Below are positions 24,211-34,700 of a DNA stretch of 64,000 nucleotides, in pieces. A program made the translations under genes and the position numbers. Positions within the stretch are counted from its first letter, which is position 1; the number at the start of each line of letters is the position of its first letter. Source of the stretch: Chelonoidis abingdonii (Eukaryota; Chordata; Testudines; Testudinidae); the NCBI RefSeq assembly GCF_003597395.2, contig NC_133782.1:9687102-9751101 (forward strand), written 5' to 3'. The notes beneath the pieces were generated by a model that was not told the origin of the DNA, did not search any database, and saw only the letters and a program-made list of their open reading frames with translations.

Positions 24211-26159
24211 ATAAAAGAAAAAGCTCTGTATATTTTACTTCCCACTTCCCACACCAGAGCTAGAATGAGGCCACATATATTTGCACTTGAGCTATGGCAC
24301 TGTATAATGTTTGTGTGATACAACATTCATTAAGAAAGGACATAGAAATAAAACAATGCTCTTTATGTTTGAAGGAGAAAATGCTTTTAAAAAAAATCAG
24401 ATATGTGTCAATGATACAGATACAAGCAAGAAGGGTATGGCTCTCCTGCTAACATCAAAATATCTGCAGTGTTTGTAAATGAACAAAAGGTGGATGCCTT
24501 ACAATGCATCCATTTTCACCATGACGTCCATCAACCTTCACTTTGAGCCTAATACTGTAATTGTTTGTGCACACTCAAACACCAAAAACCGCTTCATACT
24601 TCTACAATTTTATAATTATCAGTCCTTGACCTATGACTACAGGAAGCAACAGAACTAGTAAACACACACACACACACTGCATTTCTTTTGTTGTCTGAAT
24701 TTAAGTTGAAATGAGTCAATCTCATTTGAGTAATTACAAAAGACTCTCAGTTTGCAAACCTTTTATGACACACCCCAGAATGTGATTTATTGCACAGAAA
24801 TAATAATAAAAAATGCCTCCAACAATTTATAGCTTCCCTCATGCTGTAAAAACGCTTTTCACTTTTATTATATCTCCTACTAGAAAATGGTTTCCGAGGC
24901 ATGATTTACTGGAGATGGTTACAACACCTAGACTACTGAAAAGCCTGACTATCATTTGCCCTATTGACAAATTCAGATGTTTCTTGCTACTTGTAAATAT
25001 TCAGCCATATCGCACTTGGAACATTCTCACATTTGAGCCTGAATAACACATTTGCCACACAGGGCAAAGCTAAAGAACAATAGTTCAAAGATATAGTTGC
25101 ATTTGTTGCAAAATCTTGAATTTTAAATTTATTTTTTCCAAATGCTACATTGAGCTACTCAAAACAGGACTTTCCAGAGAACGGTCATTAAGCTACTGAC
25201 TTGACTCCAAATAGAATTTTTTTTTAAAGAACGTGTCATAGAAACAGGAAAGAAACTGAGGCCAGACTGGCAATCTCTTTAAAAACACTGGAGTAGACAA
25301 GAGATTGAACCACTACTTTGTTTTTAAGTATGAAAATCATCACACTAACCTGCTATCCTTAACGACAGAGTAGTTAGTCTACAAGCAGCTCCACAATGGG
25401 GCTACTCGAGGAGTAAGTGTACATGGGGTAAGGAGCTACTTAGCATGATCAGTAGTGGCAGAATTGGGCCATATGTGAGTTGGGTAGATCTCAATACAGT
25501 ATCTAGCAAAAAGTGTTCACACAGCTCACTAAATGCCAGCATGAGCAGCCCCTCTGTTGAAAAAGAAGCCAAGAAACAAATGAGTCTTGGAGATTGAACT
25601 ACCTTCTCACTCTACAGGAGATTTCACTCAGGTCAGAGCTGATGCCTTGTGCAGAAGCCCTTTCAGCTGCAGGCCATGCCAGGCCACTTTGCACTGTTGT
25701 CTTTTTGGCTAGACAAAGTTAGAGCAGTCTTTACCCTGTTCCATGAATTAAGCAGTATCTTTGTTACTCTCATTACTTCATCTAAGGATATTCTGTGACT
25801 ATAGAACTTACATTAATAGACCTGGTTAAAAATGGCAAAAAAAAGTTCACAAACTATTTTGCCAATTTATTTAGCCCAATTTTTTTAAAAAAAATCAACT
25901 AGTTCCAAGCATTATCATTAAAAGGTGTGATGAAAGGTGTGAGAGTGACAAACCACTAATTTTCGTCAGCACTAAGTTACCTCTTGTGGAACAAAAAGCT
26001 TTATTTTTCTAAGCCCAGAAACAGCTACTTTAAGTGTTTCTTTGGAGATTAATTGTAATTAAAGCTTTATTCAGAGACTTTATCTGAGCTAAAACAAAAC
26101 TAAACACCACTCAGATGCCTTTCTTTATAGCAACTTACATTGCTTTCTTTACAATACTC
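24211..26159. other. AT-rich unique sequence
   Basis: It contains a (CA)n microsatellite at about 24661-24678. No genes or dispersed repeats were recognised. Confidence 0.45.
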
Positions 26160-26202
26160 TACCCTAAACTCTAATACTCTGTACTTTACCCTAAACTCTA
26201 AT
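26160..26202 (+). repeat. Short tandem repeat, about 27-bp period
   Basis: TACCCTAAACTCTAAT occurs at 26160-26175 and again at 26187-26202. The adjacent hAT element inserted exactly after the second copy and duplicated its last eight bases. Confidence 0.7.
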
Positions 26203-26571
26203 CAGGGGCTGCTCTAGCTTTTTCCCTGCTCCAAACACGGCAGTCAGGCAGCCTTCGGCGGCTTGCCTGCAGGAGGTCTGCCCCGATCCCACGGATTTGG
26301 CAGCACACCTGCAGGAGTTCCGCCCCAGTCCCGCAGATTTGACAGCATGCTTGCGGGAGGTCGGCCCCGGTCCTGTGGATTCAGTGGCTTGCCTGTAGGA
26401 GGTCCGCGGGTCCTGCGGCTTTGGCATACCCGCTGCCAAATCTGCAGGACTGGGGACCTCCCGCAGGCAAGCCACCAAAGACTGCCACCCTCACAGGGAC
26501 CGGCAGGCCACCCCCCACAGTTTGCCGCCCCAGGCACGCGCTTGGAGCACTGGTGCCTGGAGCTGCCACTG
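26203..26571. mobile_element. hAT-type MITE with perfect 8-bp target duplication
   Basis: It starts CAGGGGCTGCTCTAGC and ends CTGGAGCTGCCACTG, which are terminal inverted repeats. ACTCTAAT flanks it at 26195-26202 and 26572-26579. The interior is a GC-rich minisatellite of roughly 42-bp units ('cttgcctgcaggaggtctgc', 'cacctgcaggagttccgcc', 'cttgcgggaggtcggccc', 'cttgcctgtaggaggtcc'), followed by an inverted unit. Four or more long open frames on both strands are by-products of this GC-rich repetition. There is no transposase. Confidence 0.92.
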
Positions 26572-26579
26572 ACTCTAAT

Positions 26580-27866
26580 AGGAAAGTGACAAAAGCAGGA
26601 TGCTGTTGGTTTTAAGTTTGGTACATAGCTTAGATCCAGACTATTAAAGCAAAGCTTTATTAAAGTTTCAGTGCAGCCACACTTATGGGCCTCATTCAGC
26701 TAGGCTCAGCATGGTCTGGCTGTAGCAGTGAAGACTATTTAGTGATGACCTTTCAAGTCTTGCCCTTACTGGGTGGCTCAAACCTGCAAAATGGGGAACC
26801 AGACCCAGATGCACTACCCTCTCTTCCGATGTACGTGCATATATTGGGTTGTATGCACACATCATGGGTTGTATGCGTCTCAAGCAGGTGCATGCTGAAA
26901 TGTGCTCAAAAATAGGCCTGGTATCACTTTGAGTATTTGGGATTCAGAGTGAGCAACAAGGAAATGCTAGCCTAATGGCAAGGGAACAGATAGCTACCAA
27001 ACATATCCTTTTCGCTCCATCACCACTCTAAAACTCTTGTTTATCATGTCTTTGCTCTCTGTTGCCTTGTGACCTCTATATCCCTGTTCTTCCCCACACC
27101 TCACATCGCCCTTCCTGATCTCTCCAAATTCGCTGCTGCTAATTGTCTCTTTCACCAGAAGCTGATCATATCAACCTCCGATGCATCACTGCCTTCCTGT
27201 CTTTTCCGGCACTATAGAAATAATTAATATTAGCATTATTAATAATATATATATGTACATCTTGATGAATTATTCATAACAAGTGGAACTGCTTAAATTG
27301 TTAGACATTATATTCATAATCATATATATTCAAGAAAGATTACATATATCTTTCAAAGTCAGCTTAATTTTTTTTGTTAGCCAGAAAGATTTCAATTTTC
27401 ACACAGTTTAGGCATACAATTTCATATGTAGAATGCACACAAAACTGCACCTGTAATTTGCATGTGTTTATCACAATTTTTCCCAATCGGGCAGTTGAGC
27501 ATACAAAGAGGGCATTAGATTTACTTGTGTATGTAACCAGAGTGATTGTGCATGCAAATTACTCAACTGCATGTACATTTGTGAGGCCATAAAGATATCG
27601 TGCCCAGTTTAATTTTTTCTTCCATGAATGCCGTTTTACCTCATCCAATTCATCAATCTTTTAACATCTGAAACATTCACCTCACTTATTTTTGTAGAAC
27701 CATAATTTTGGAAACTTCTTCAGTACTTGAAATATTTTTCCCCCATCTGCTTCAATTATACTGGGATCCTTTAAATGAAAAAAAAAAGTGACACTTCCTG
27801 CTTCCCTTCTTCTCTGTCTTGTGTTTCAAATCACAGTTAGACTCACTAAGTCTAAAATGGACTCGG
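26580..27866. other. Mostly unique sequence with a possible MITE
   Basis: 27380-27600 has recurrent TGCAT/ATGCA motifs and looks like a degraded palindromic element of the kind at 45557. The (AT)n near 27246-27255 is a short microsatellite. Confidence 0.35.
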
Positions 27867-27947
27867 GGGCCAGAATCTCAGCTGTTGAAACTGGCATAGC
27901 TCCACTGATTTCAGTGGAACTATAGTTTACATCAACTGACAATCTAG
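27867..27947. mobile_element. Palindromic MITE, GGGCCAGA family
   Basis: 'ggggccagaatctcagctgt' on the left and 'tagtttacatcaactgacaa' on the right flank 'ctccactgatttcagtgga', itself a perfect-looking inverted core. It is related to the copies at 259 and 29693. Confidence 0.6.
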
Positions 27948-28267
27948 CACATAGAGTTTGTGTTTATGTCAATGCTTTCACATAAAAATACTTAGTTTCC
28001 AAGTCCAAAGATCTTATCTACCGGCCCTGCAAACAAAACATGTGAACTTAAAGTCAAGTAGAGGCCTTGAGGGTTCTGACAGCAACTATCAATGATTTTG
28101 TAATCAGAACTGAGTTAACACTTCTATTAATTATGTCTGACCCAAAATCAAAACAAGCTCCCTTCTCACAGTGGTCTCTGAAGCGCTAACAGTAGTAAGA
28201 CATAGTACAAACTTGTTTCGCACAGAAAACCATCCAGATATGACTGAATATACACAGGAAGCAGGAC

Positions 28268-29170
28268 TGTTGAGCAATGAAAGTGTCATTGTGCCAGAAG
28301 CAACCCAAGATGCGAGAGATGTGGTTTAATGAGGCTGCAACTTTATTAATTTAACTCATCTGGGAACTATCCAGCAGTTACATACTGTCAACATTCTTTT
28401 GTCATTCATTTCCATTTATTTGGGAGGGCAGCCATGAGCCCCAACCCTTCCAACTCTGGTCCCAGCCTGCTCCTGGGACCCTAATGCCCTCCCCTCCTAT
28501 GAACGTTTAGGGGCTGGTAAAGGGAGTTATTCTCCGCTTCATTAGGATCCCCAACCCTTCCCCCCACTTTTTCAGGGGATACCTTCCCCTAAGTCAACTT
28601 CTAACTCTGGTTTATCAGGGAACTCCCACAATGGAACAGGTACCTGCACTGGAAACCTGCCCCCTGCTAAGTTTCAACAGCTTGCATCGTACCTCCTAAC
28701 CTACCCAACCATGTCCTGGAGCTGCTATGGAAAAGTCAACCCTTCCCCACCCATCGCAGCCAATCTGGGGGGAAGTGAAAATTGCTTCCCAGAAAAAGGT
28801 AACTAGTGCAATGCCTACAGCAGACCACAAATATTCAGTCTTACTCTAATCCCATGGGTGAGAGGATGGGGGCTATTGATCCAAGCATAAGAGGGCTCCA
28901 TCCTGCAGAACGGGCCATATATACCCTCTGTTAGGTGTGCAGAGGAGCCAATGGCTTACCTGAGCCCCTCCGGCCAGCCCCCATTTCACATGATGAACTG
29001 GAAAGGAAACCCCTAAAGGAACCACGACACCTTTCTTCCTGTTTGCCCAGACACAAAGCCCCTGTACCTTTGAGATTGTGAGGATTTTCAAATTTTCTAT
29101 TGGGTTTGGGGCTGCCCTGCCTTGTAGACAGCAAGTGACATAGAATTGCCATTCGAAGGGCACTTAAACA
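28268..29170 (-). mobile_element. LTR-like or other unclassified GC-rich interspersed repeat
   Basis: Read on the minus strand, the sequence is a GC-rich block ending with AATAAA (complement of 28342-28347) followed by 'gttgcagcctcatt', reminiscent of the R-U5 end of a retroviral-type LTR. Its outer bases can be read as TG...CA, but no target duplication was found, so the limits are tentative. A 96-codon minus-strand frame (28873-29163) has no recognisable domain. Confidence 0.35.
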
Positions 29171-29692
29171 ATAATCTACCTGTTGCTATAGAGAACAGAG
29201 ATGGAGACACAATCTATAGGTTCAATTTTCCTATTGGGTTAATTAAATCTCAGTTGGGGACATTTTTTCCAACAGTCTAGCACAGCGGACAATACAGCCT
29301 AGCTCATCATAATCGGGTCAACCAATAGAAAATCAGTCAGCTTGAAACCTTTGCGGAGCCAACATTTGTCCAAGCACATTGGCAAATCTAATAGATTCCT
29401 GTAGTTCTAGTGTTTCTGACAGGTGTCAGTTTACTTGTGTGTGTGTGAGCTTACTCTTGCACACTTTTATTTGCTATTACTGAGTTTCTGGCTTTCAGAT
29501 GTGTATCACATTCAAGCCTCAAGCTTGGATTTAGCTTTTGGAGGATATTTTACTATTAATTAAAACAAACTTAGAACAAACTCAGATGAGCATCAGCAAT
29601 TTCACATACTTCTCATTTCTACTTTGAAAAGGAATCACACAGGCCTATAGTATCTAGCTGTCAGTGGATAATAAGAAAAGGGAGAAGTCACT
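29171..29692. other. Unique sequence, nothing recognised
   Basis: A short 'gtgtgtgtg' run near 29438 is the only simple repeat. Confidence 0.4.
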
Positions 29693-29830
29693 GGGCCAAA
29701 TTAATCTCTGGTGTACTGGTGTTATACCAGTAATGAATATTAGGGTCAAATGTTCACATCGTACAACTGATGTAGGTCCACTGAAGGCAATGGTGCTATG
29801 TTGACTTACATCAGTTGAGAATTGGGGCCT
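29693..29830. mobile_element. Palindromic MITE, GGGCCAAATT family
   Basis: It begins 'gggccaaattaatctctggt' and ends 'agttgagaattggggcc'. The inner arms contain 'tgatgtaggtccactgaagg' and 'tgacttacatcagttgag'. It is the best preserved of the several copies in the window. Confidence 0.7.
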
Positions 29831-30549
29831 TGTAAGTCTTTGTCTGTTGGTGGATTTAATCAAATGAAGAGTGTTTGCTGACATATAAAAAACTTTACTG
29901 GGTTACTTTTAGAGGGTGACTCCATTCTTTTATCTGTGTTCATTTCAGGGACTGTATTAACATGACGTAGAACAAAGTGCTCTGTTTTTTAATAATTTCT
30001 CTTATTACTATAGAAACAGAAGCAAAACAAACAGAAATTATCTATAATTTCGCATTGCTGAAGTTCACACACATGATTATACTGCTGAAGTAAATCCCTA
30101 GGAATACTTGAAAAATTATATAATTATCTCCAAAGTGTGCTAATGGCACTAAAGCAAATGGCTTTTCATCACGTTTGCTACTCATGACCTCTTAGCTGAA
30201 TAATTCAGGAGAAGGTGATTGTAGACACTTTCAGACTAATGGCTAGGGGTAACTGCTGTGTGATTTGTAGTTATTTCTGGCAATCCCCGACAATTAATTC
30301 TCTCAAACGGAGAAAGTGATACCCAATGGAAAGATAGATGGTTAAAGTACTGCTTGGCACTGGGAAAGCATTAGGAGATTAGACTGTGCTTTAATTCAAA
30401 GCAGAAAAGAATGACAGCTTTGTGCAGTGGAGTTTAAATATTGCATCTACCTCCAGCACCATGAGAAAGTGAAGTTGACGGAAGAAGCACTTTTTCCTGG
30501 ATCTGATAAATTCAGCGACTTTCGAAGTGCCTCCTGAAGAAATCTTCAG
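29831..30549. other. Repeat-free AT-rich block, possible conserved non-coding sequence
   Basis: 30000-30480 lacks any recognisable repeat and carries several ATTA/TAAT and AATTAATT cores (for example 30291-30298). This is the texture of vertebrate conserved non-coding elements. That reading is inference and depends on cross-species alignment. Confidence 0.2.
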
Positions 30550-30810
30550 AGAGGCTGCATAGTCCAGTACATGGTCGATAGCTTACGCATCAAGAAAGTT
30601 GGATTCTATTCTAAGCACCTGCCGCGGGACCCTGGCAAGTCACTTCACTTCTCTATGCCTCTGTTTTCCTGTCTATGATTTTTCTTTCTTGTCTATTGAG
30701 ATTTTAAGCAGGGACAATCTCTCACTATGTGCCTGTACAATACCTAGCACAATGGGCCCTCGATATCAGTTGGGGCTTTTAGAGGCTACACAATACAGGT
30801 AATACATGAT
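30550..30810 (+). mobile_element. tRNA/MIR-like SINE with CAATGGG tail
   Basis: 'ggcaagtcacttcacttctc' and 'tatgcctctgttttcctgtc' are the core-like part. The tail 'tacaatacctagcacaatgg' and 'gatatcagttggggctttta' matches the SINE tails near 8346 and 19958. A 67-codon open frame over it is not a gene. Confidence 0.75.
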
Positions 30811-31044
30811 GAGCATAGTAAATCTTTGACATTGGTAGGCCAGAGCAGGGAGAAATGTGACAAATCATCCTACTGACTTCTATTTTCCTTTTTAACTACA
30901 GTGATCCAAATGCTCTGCATACACAACCCTACAGCAAGTTAAGCTGCAGCCAATGAAACTATAGCTATAAGTGTGTCTTTGATCTAGAGGCAAACACACA
31001 CCTGGTTAGAGCCATGCTAGCCATCTTACATTCTGGCTAATAGG
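30811..31044. other. Unique sequence
   Basis: Nothing recognised. Confidence 0.35.
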
Positions 31045-31510
31045 AAAAGCCAATTAAACTGCTTTATGGAGTAACATAGTTGGAAACATTAAGAAGCCAC
31101 CAGCCAAGACACTGTACTAAATGACAAGGACTGAGGAAGAACTAATTCATCAGGGAGAATGAGGGGTTTCCCTGAGTGAAAACAAAGGCACTGGGGCATT
31201 GATTGGTAGAGCTGTGTGTGCCAGAAGCAAAAAGCAGAGAGTAAGCCAGAAGAAAGCCGGAATAGCACTGGCAGTGTAATCCTGGAAGGGTGAAGAGATA
31301 GAGCCCCTTGGGACACAGGAAAGCAAGTTTGGGTTTCTGAACTAGGAAATGCTTCCTGCTTTTTGTTTTTACTGTTTTCAGAGAAACAGGACTTTGTGAG
31401 CATACTTTGTAAATAAACGTGTTTGAACCAGTAAATAAACATGTTTGAACCAAAGAAACACCCGACTCCTATCACCAATTTCTCCTCCTAACGGAATCAA
31501 CCCAGCAAGG
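31045..31510 (+). mobile_element. LTR-like sequence with duplicated poly(A) signal
   Basis: The block ends with two adjacent 22-bp copies of GTAAATAAACRTGTTTGAAC plus CA (31409-31430 and 31431-31452), each containing AATAAA. The sequence before it is moderately GC-rich, as in LTRs. Neither TG/CA termini nor target duplications could be fixed, so the class and limits are uncertain. Overlapping open frames (129 and 103 codons, minus strand) have no recognised domains. Confidence 0.35.
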
Positions 31511-32839
31511 CCCCAAATATTGGCTAAACCGCTTGAGCCAAGAGGCAATACTTCAGAGTGCTGTATTCATTGATTGAATGTGTAGAACGGATAGTACATT
31601 CATTCCTTCTTGCTTAGGTTGTCAGTTGGTCTCCAGCCCCCAACCCATTCTGCACCCTAAAAACAGCAGTGTCAATATGAAACTATGGCACAACAATTGG
31701 ATTTCATTCTTCTTATTAATTACTATTGCCTCACGATCAATTCAACAACTCAACCTTTACCCAGCGCTCTGGAGTCCTCTTATCTGGTGATATTTCATGG
31801 TGCCAATATAAAGGAAAGCATTCCATTATGTAGGGCTCTCAGATTAGCACAGGATCTTTGCTGGTTAGTTCTCAATGGAACATTTCATTATAGGAGAGAT
31901 ATACTCCACAAACTGGAAATGCAAAAAATGCTAACTATTGCCAAAAATGTGGGACTAATTACAGTAAATTAGTGTGCATGTGTATATATCTGTCACTGTA
32001 GAGGTGAGATAGTTATAACAGTATAAATTGGTCCTTTCCTTTGGGATATAAAGGACACACCATTCATATTTGGGTAGCAGGTAGTAGCAATGTAAATTGA
32101 TCTACGTCAGAGTGTGGTTGTCCCTGCCCACATGAGCCTTGGATGTGTCTGGCCACAGTTGGCAGTATTTGATAAGGGCCCTGCTCCGGGTACTAGCAAA
32201 GGGCAACAGTGTACCCAACAGATGAGGAACAAGTTCTCCTAACAGTGGAGAAGGTGGATAAGCCATGAATGTGGATCCAGTGACTGTGTGATGGACAGTG
32301 TTTTTCTGGCTAGGGGGTTAGGCCTCTGTTCACCACACCTCTACTCTTTAACCTGGGCCACCTTCATGCCTACTAGAGGTCTGTCTTTTAAAATGGTTTT
32401 ATTTGCCTCTACAGTCAGGTTACCCCTCAGTCTTTTCTGTACCCAGTGTGACAGGTTCTTAGGAAGATATGAGGTTCAACTATTCACCCCCGATGAGTGT
32501 CCAGTGGCTGATAGGGGGTTCAAAAGTTATTTACCCTCTCCTTCCTTCATCTTTCAACCAATGGTATGTGGCAGGAGAATTCCTGGCAAGGGGGATACGT
32601 CCCCCTTTTTTGCCTCCCCAGTCCCAAGGAGGCAGAATGAATCGAAGGGGCAACCAACCATGACATACCAGAACAACAGCACCAGGGTTAAAGCCCCCAC
32701 TATTACTGACTCCAGGAGGACAGGAATGCTCGGCATGCATAGGACAGGCATGACCCAAACCCAACTTAGGAAAGATACAACACCAAGGACTGCAACTTCC
32801 TGGAAGTTCAAACCAGACCAAAGAGGTGAGTTCCATGTC
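31511..32839. other. Unassigned sequence upstream of an old LINE
   Basis: A 186-codon plus-strand open frame (32288-32848) runs up to the LINE endonuclease region and may be the LINE's own 5' segment or chance. I recognise no domain in it. 31511-32285 shows nothing. Confidence 0.3.
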
Positions 32840-33595
32840 ATCACATAGACTATGTTAACACTCAGGGACACTGGGTACAAGACAGCTCTTATCTAAGAAT
32901 TCACCTGTCACAAGTTTGTAATCGCTTGTATCACAGAGGCCCATCTGTGGAAGGAGCAGCCTCTCTCCATCCTGGTTGTCCACACTGAACTCAAAGCATG
33001 GCATTTGTTACTGGACAATCTCTAGCACAGATTTTCACCACATAGAAGTCCATCTCTCCATGCTTACTCTATGTTCAGTGCCAAAATTATCGTAGACACT
33101 TATCTGTCATGGTGGCCTATGTACCAACAGAAGATGCAACAGAAGACGTGGAAAAGGATACATCGTAGTATCAACTAACAGCAAAGATTTTGTCAACTCC
33201 ACTATATAACACACTGCGCATGCTCAGAGATTTCAATGCCATGACTATCTGAAATCAAACTGGATATAAAACTGTGATAGGTCTCTTTAGTTGAGGTACT
33301 CCAAATTACACGACCACTTGTTGTTTGACATTATGTGATTGAAAATACATTATGAAAGTGTGCTGAACCATGCAGCTGCTGATGACTGTCCAAAGCTACC
33401 CACAAACTGCACAGCTGCAGACCCAGAGACAAACACTGATCCTACATCACTCAGGAAGTATGAAAGGCCACCCAAAAGTTATGGAATCGATACACTGTTG
33501 AACCTGCTTATATTCCACCCAAGCTACTCAGAGATGCCTTGTAACCAGTGAGCACTGGTCTGTATCAACTGTTCTTAAAAGTGTGGGCATTGAGT
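32840..33595 (+). pseudogene. Old non-LTR retrotransposon: AP-endonuclease part, decayed
   Basis: Non-LTR LINEs nick DNA with an apurinic-type endonuclease before reverse transcription. The plus strand shows a degraded start reading TLRDTGYKTALI (about 32853-32892). VAYVPTEDATEDVEKD follows at 33112-33159, and after an in-frame stop the piece ending RDFNA at 33226-33240. These correspond to the conserved endonuclease motifs usually seen as (A)YAPT...KD.FY.QL and GDFNA; here the Gly of GDFNA reads as Arg. Several stops and shifts make it inactive. The copy continues beyond the insertion at 33596-34248 with its reverse transcriptase. The clade is not assigned; it is not CR1. Confidence 0.8.
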
Positions 33596-34248
33596 CAGGG
33601 CTGCCCAGAGGATTCAGGGGGCCTGGGGCAAAGCAATTTTGGGGGTCCCTTGCAATACTATATTCTTGTGAGGGCCTCTGCAGGGCCCTGGCAAATTGCC
33701 CGACATGCTCCCATGCCACAGGTGGCCCTTGAAAAAATAAACAGGGCCGCCCGGGGGGGAGCAATTGGGGCAATTTGCTCCAGGCCCTGGGCTCCGCAGA
33801 GGCCCCCCAAGAGAATGGCTGAGGCTCCTGGCCTGACCTTGCCCCTCTCCCAGAGCCTCAGCACATCCAGGAGCTTCCCCGAACAGTGGCAGCATGTCTC
33901 CAGCGGGGCCTGAGCTCTGCCATGCTCAAAGCCCCGTGGTAAGGGGGCGGGGCTGCGACCTCCAGCGAGGCCTGAGCTCTGCCCTGCTCAAAGCCGAATG
34001 GTAAGGGGGCAGGGCTGGGAGCTCAGACCCCGCTGAAGCTCGCAGCCCTGCCCCCTTACCACACAGCTCTGAGTGGGGAGGAGCTCAGGCCCCGCCGGGG
34101 ACACGCTGCAGCTGTTCAGGGAAGCTCCTGGATGTGCTGAGGCTCCGGGAGAGGGGCGAGGTCCAGCCAGGAGCCTCAGCTGTTCTCTTGGGGGCCCCTG
34201 CAGAGCCCAGGGAAAATTGCCCCACTTGCCCCCCCCCAGGCAGCCCTG
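33596..34248. mobile_element. Composite hAT-type insertion: two neighbouring MITEs with one outer target duplication
   Basis: The outer octamers CATTGAGT (33588-33595) and CATCAAGC (34249-34256) differ by three transitions only. Removing the insertion with one octamer restores the host LINE reading VWALSKVPLEWKD. Inside, 33596-33731 has its own hAT-like ends (CAGGGCTGCCCAGAGG and GGTGGCCCTT). A second element at 33742-34248 starts CAGGGCCGCCCGGGG and ends CAGGCAGCCCTG. The second is a giant imperfect palindrome with arms of roughly 220-250 bp and a local tandem duplication around 33911-34020. Long open frames on both strands come from this GC-rich palindrome. It shares ends with 19128-19524. 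Confidence 0.8.
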
Positions 34249-34256
34249 CATCAAGC

Positions 34257-34700
34257 AAAGTACCATTGGAATGGAAAGACAGCATCATATTGTACAAGCA
34301 CAAAGGATTTTGCACCTAGTGTAGGAATTACAGGTTGATCTCATTATCATCAGTCCTTGGAAAGGTCTTTGCTCATGTTCTGCTTGGTAGGATATAGCCT
34401 CTCCTGAACAGACATCATCATCCATTGCAATCAGGTTTCACTGGTGAGCAGATGACTATGGATGCTGTCCTCACCTCCCAGTTTCTGGCTAAGTTGCACT
34501 GAGGATTTAACCAACAGCTTCATGTGACATATATCAACATCAAAGTGCCATTTGATTCAGTAAACAAGTCAGCACTTTGGGTGGCTGAAAGGAGTTGGCA
34601 TTCCAGATGTTACACTTTCTCATGTGGAGCCCATGTGGGTACTTTGTGATTCCTCAATGTACAAAAGCAGCCAAACTTACACCACAGAACAAGCTTTTTA
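34257..34700 (+). pseudogene. Old non-LTR retrotransposon: reverse-transcriptase part, decayed
   Basis: This continues the LINE interrupted at 33596. The translation gives EWKDSIILYKHKG (about 34269-34307), then LSSVLGKVFAHVLLGRI, PLLNRHH and QSGFTGEQMTMDAVL. The palm motif A appears as TYINIKVPFDSVN (about 34528-34566), where active enzymes have an aspartate at the start of the motif and AFD. Stops and a frameshift after this point end the readable part. The order of motifs confirms a LINE reverse transcriptase; the copy is dead and older than the MITE insertion that splits it. Confidence 0.85.

Noticed and set aside
32288..32848. 186-codon plus-strand frame as a host gene
   Set aside because: No domain, and it runs straight into a decayed LINE; more likely LINE 5' sequence or chance.
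33548..34324. Multiple 60-120 codon frames on both strands
   Set aside because: They are produced by the GC-rich palindromic MITEs; mirrored frames appear on the opposite arm.
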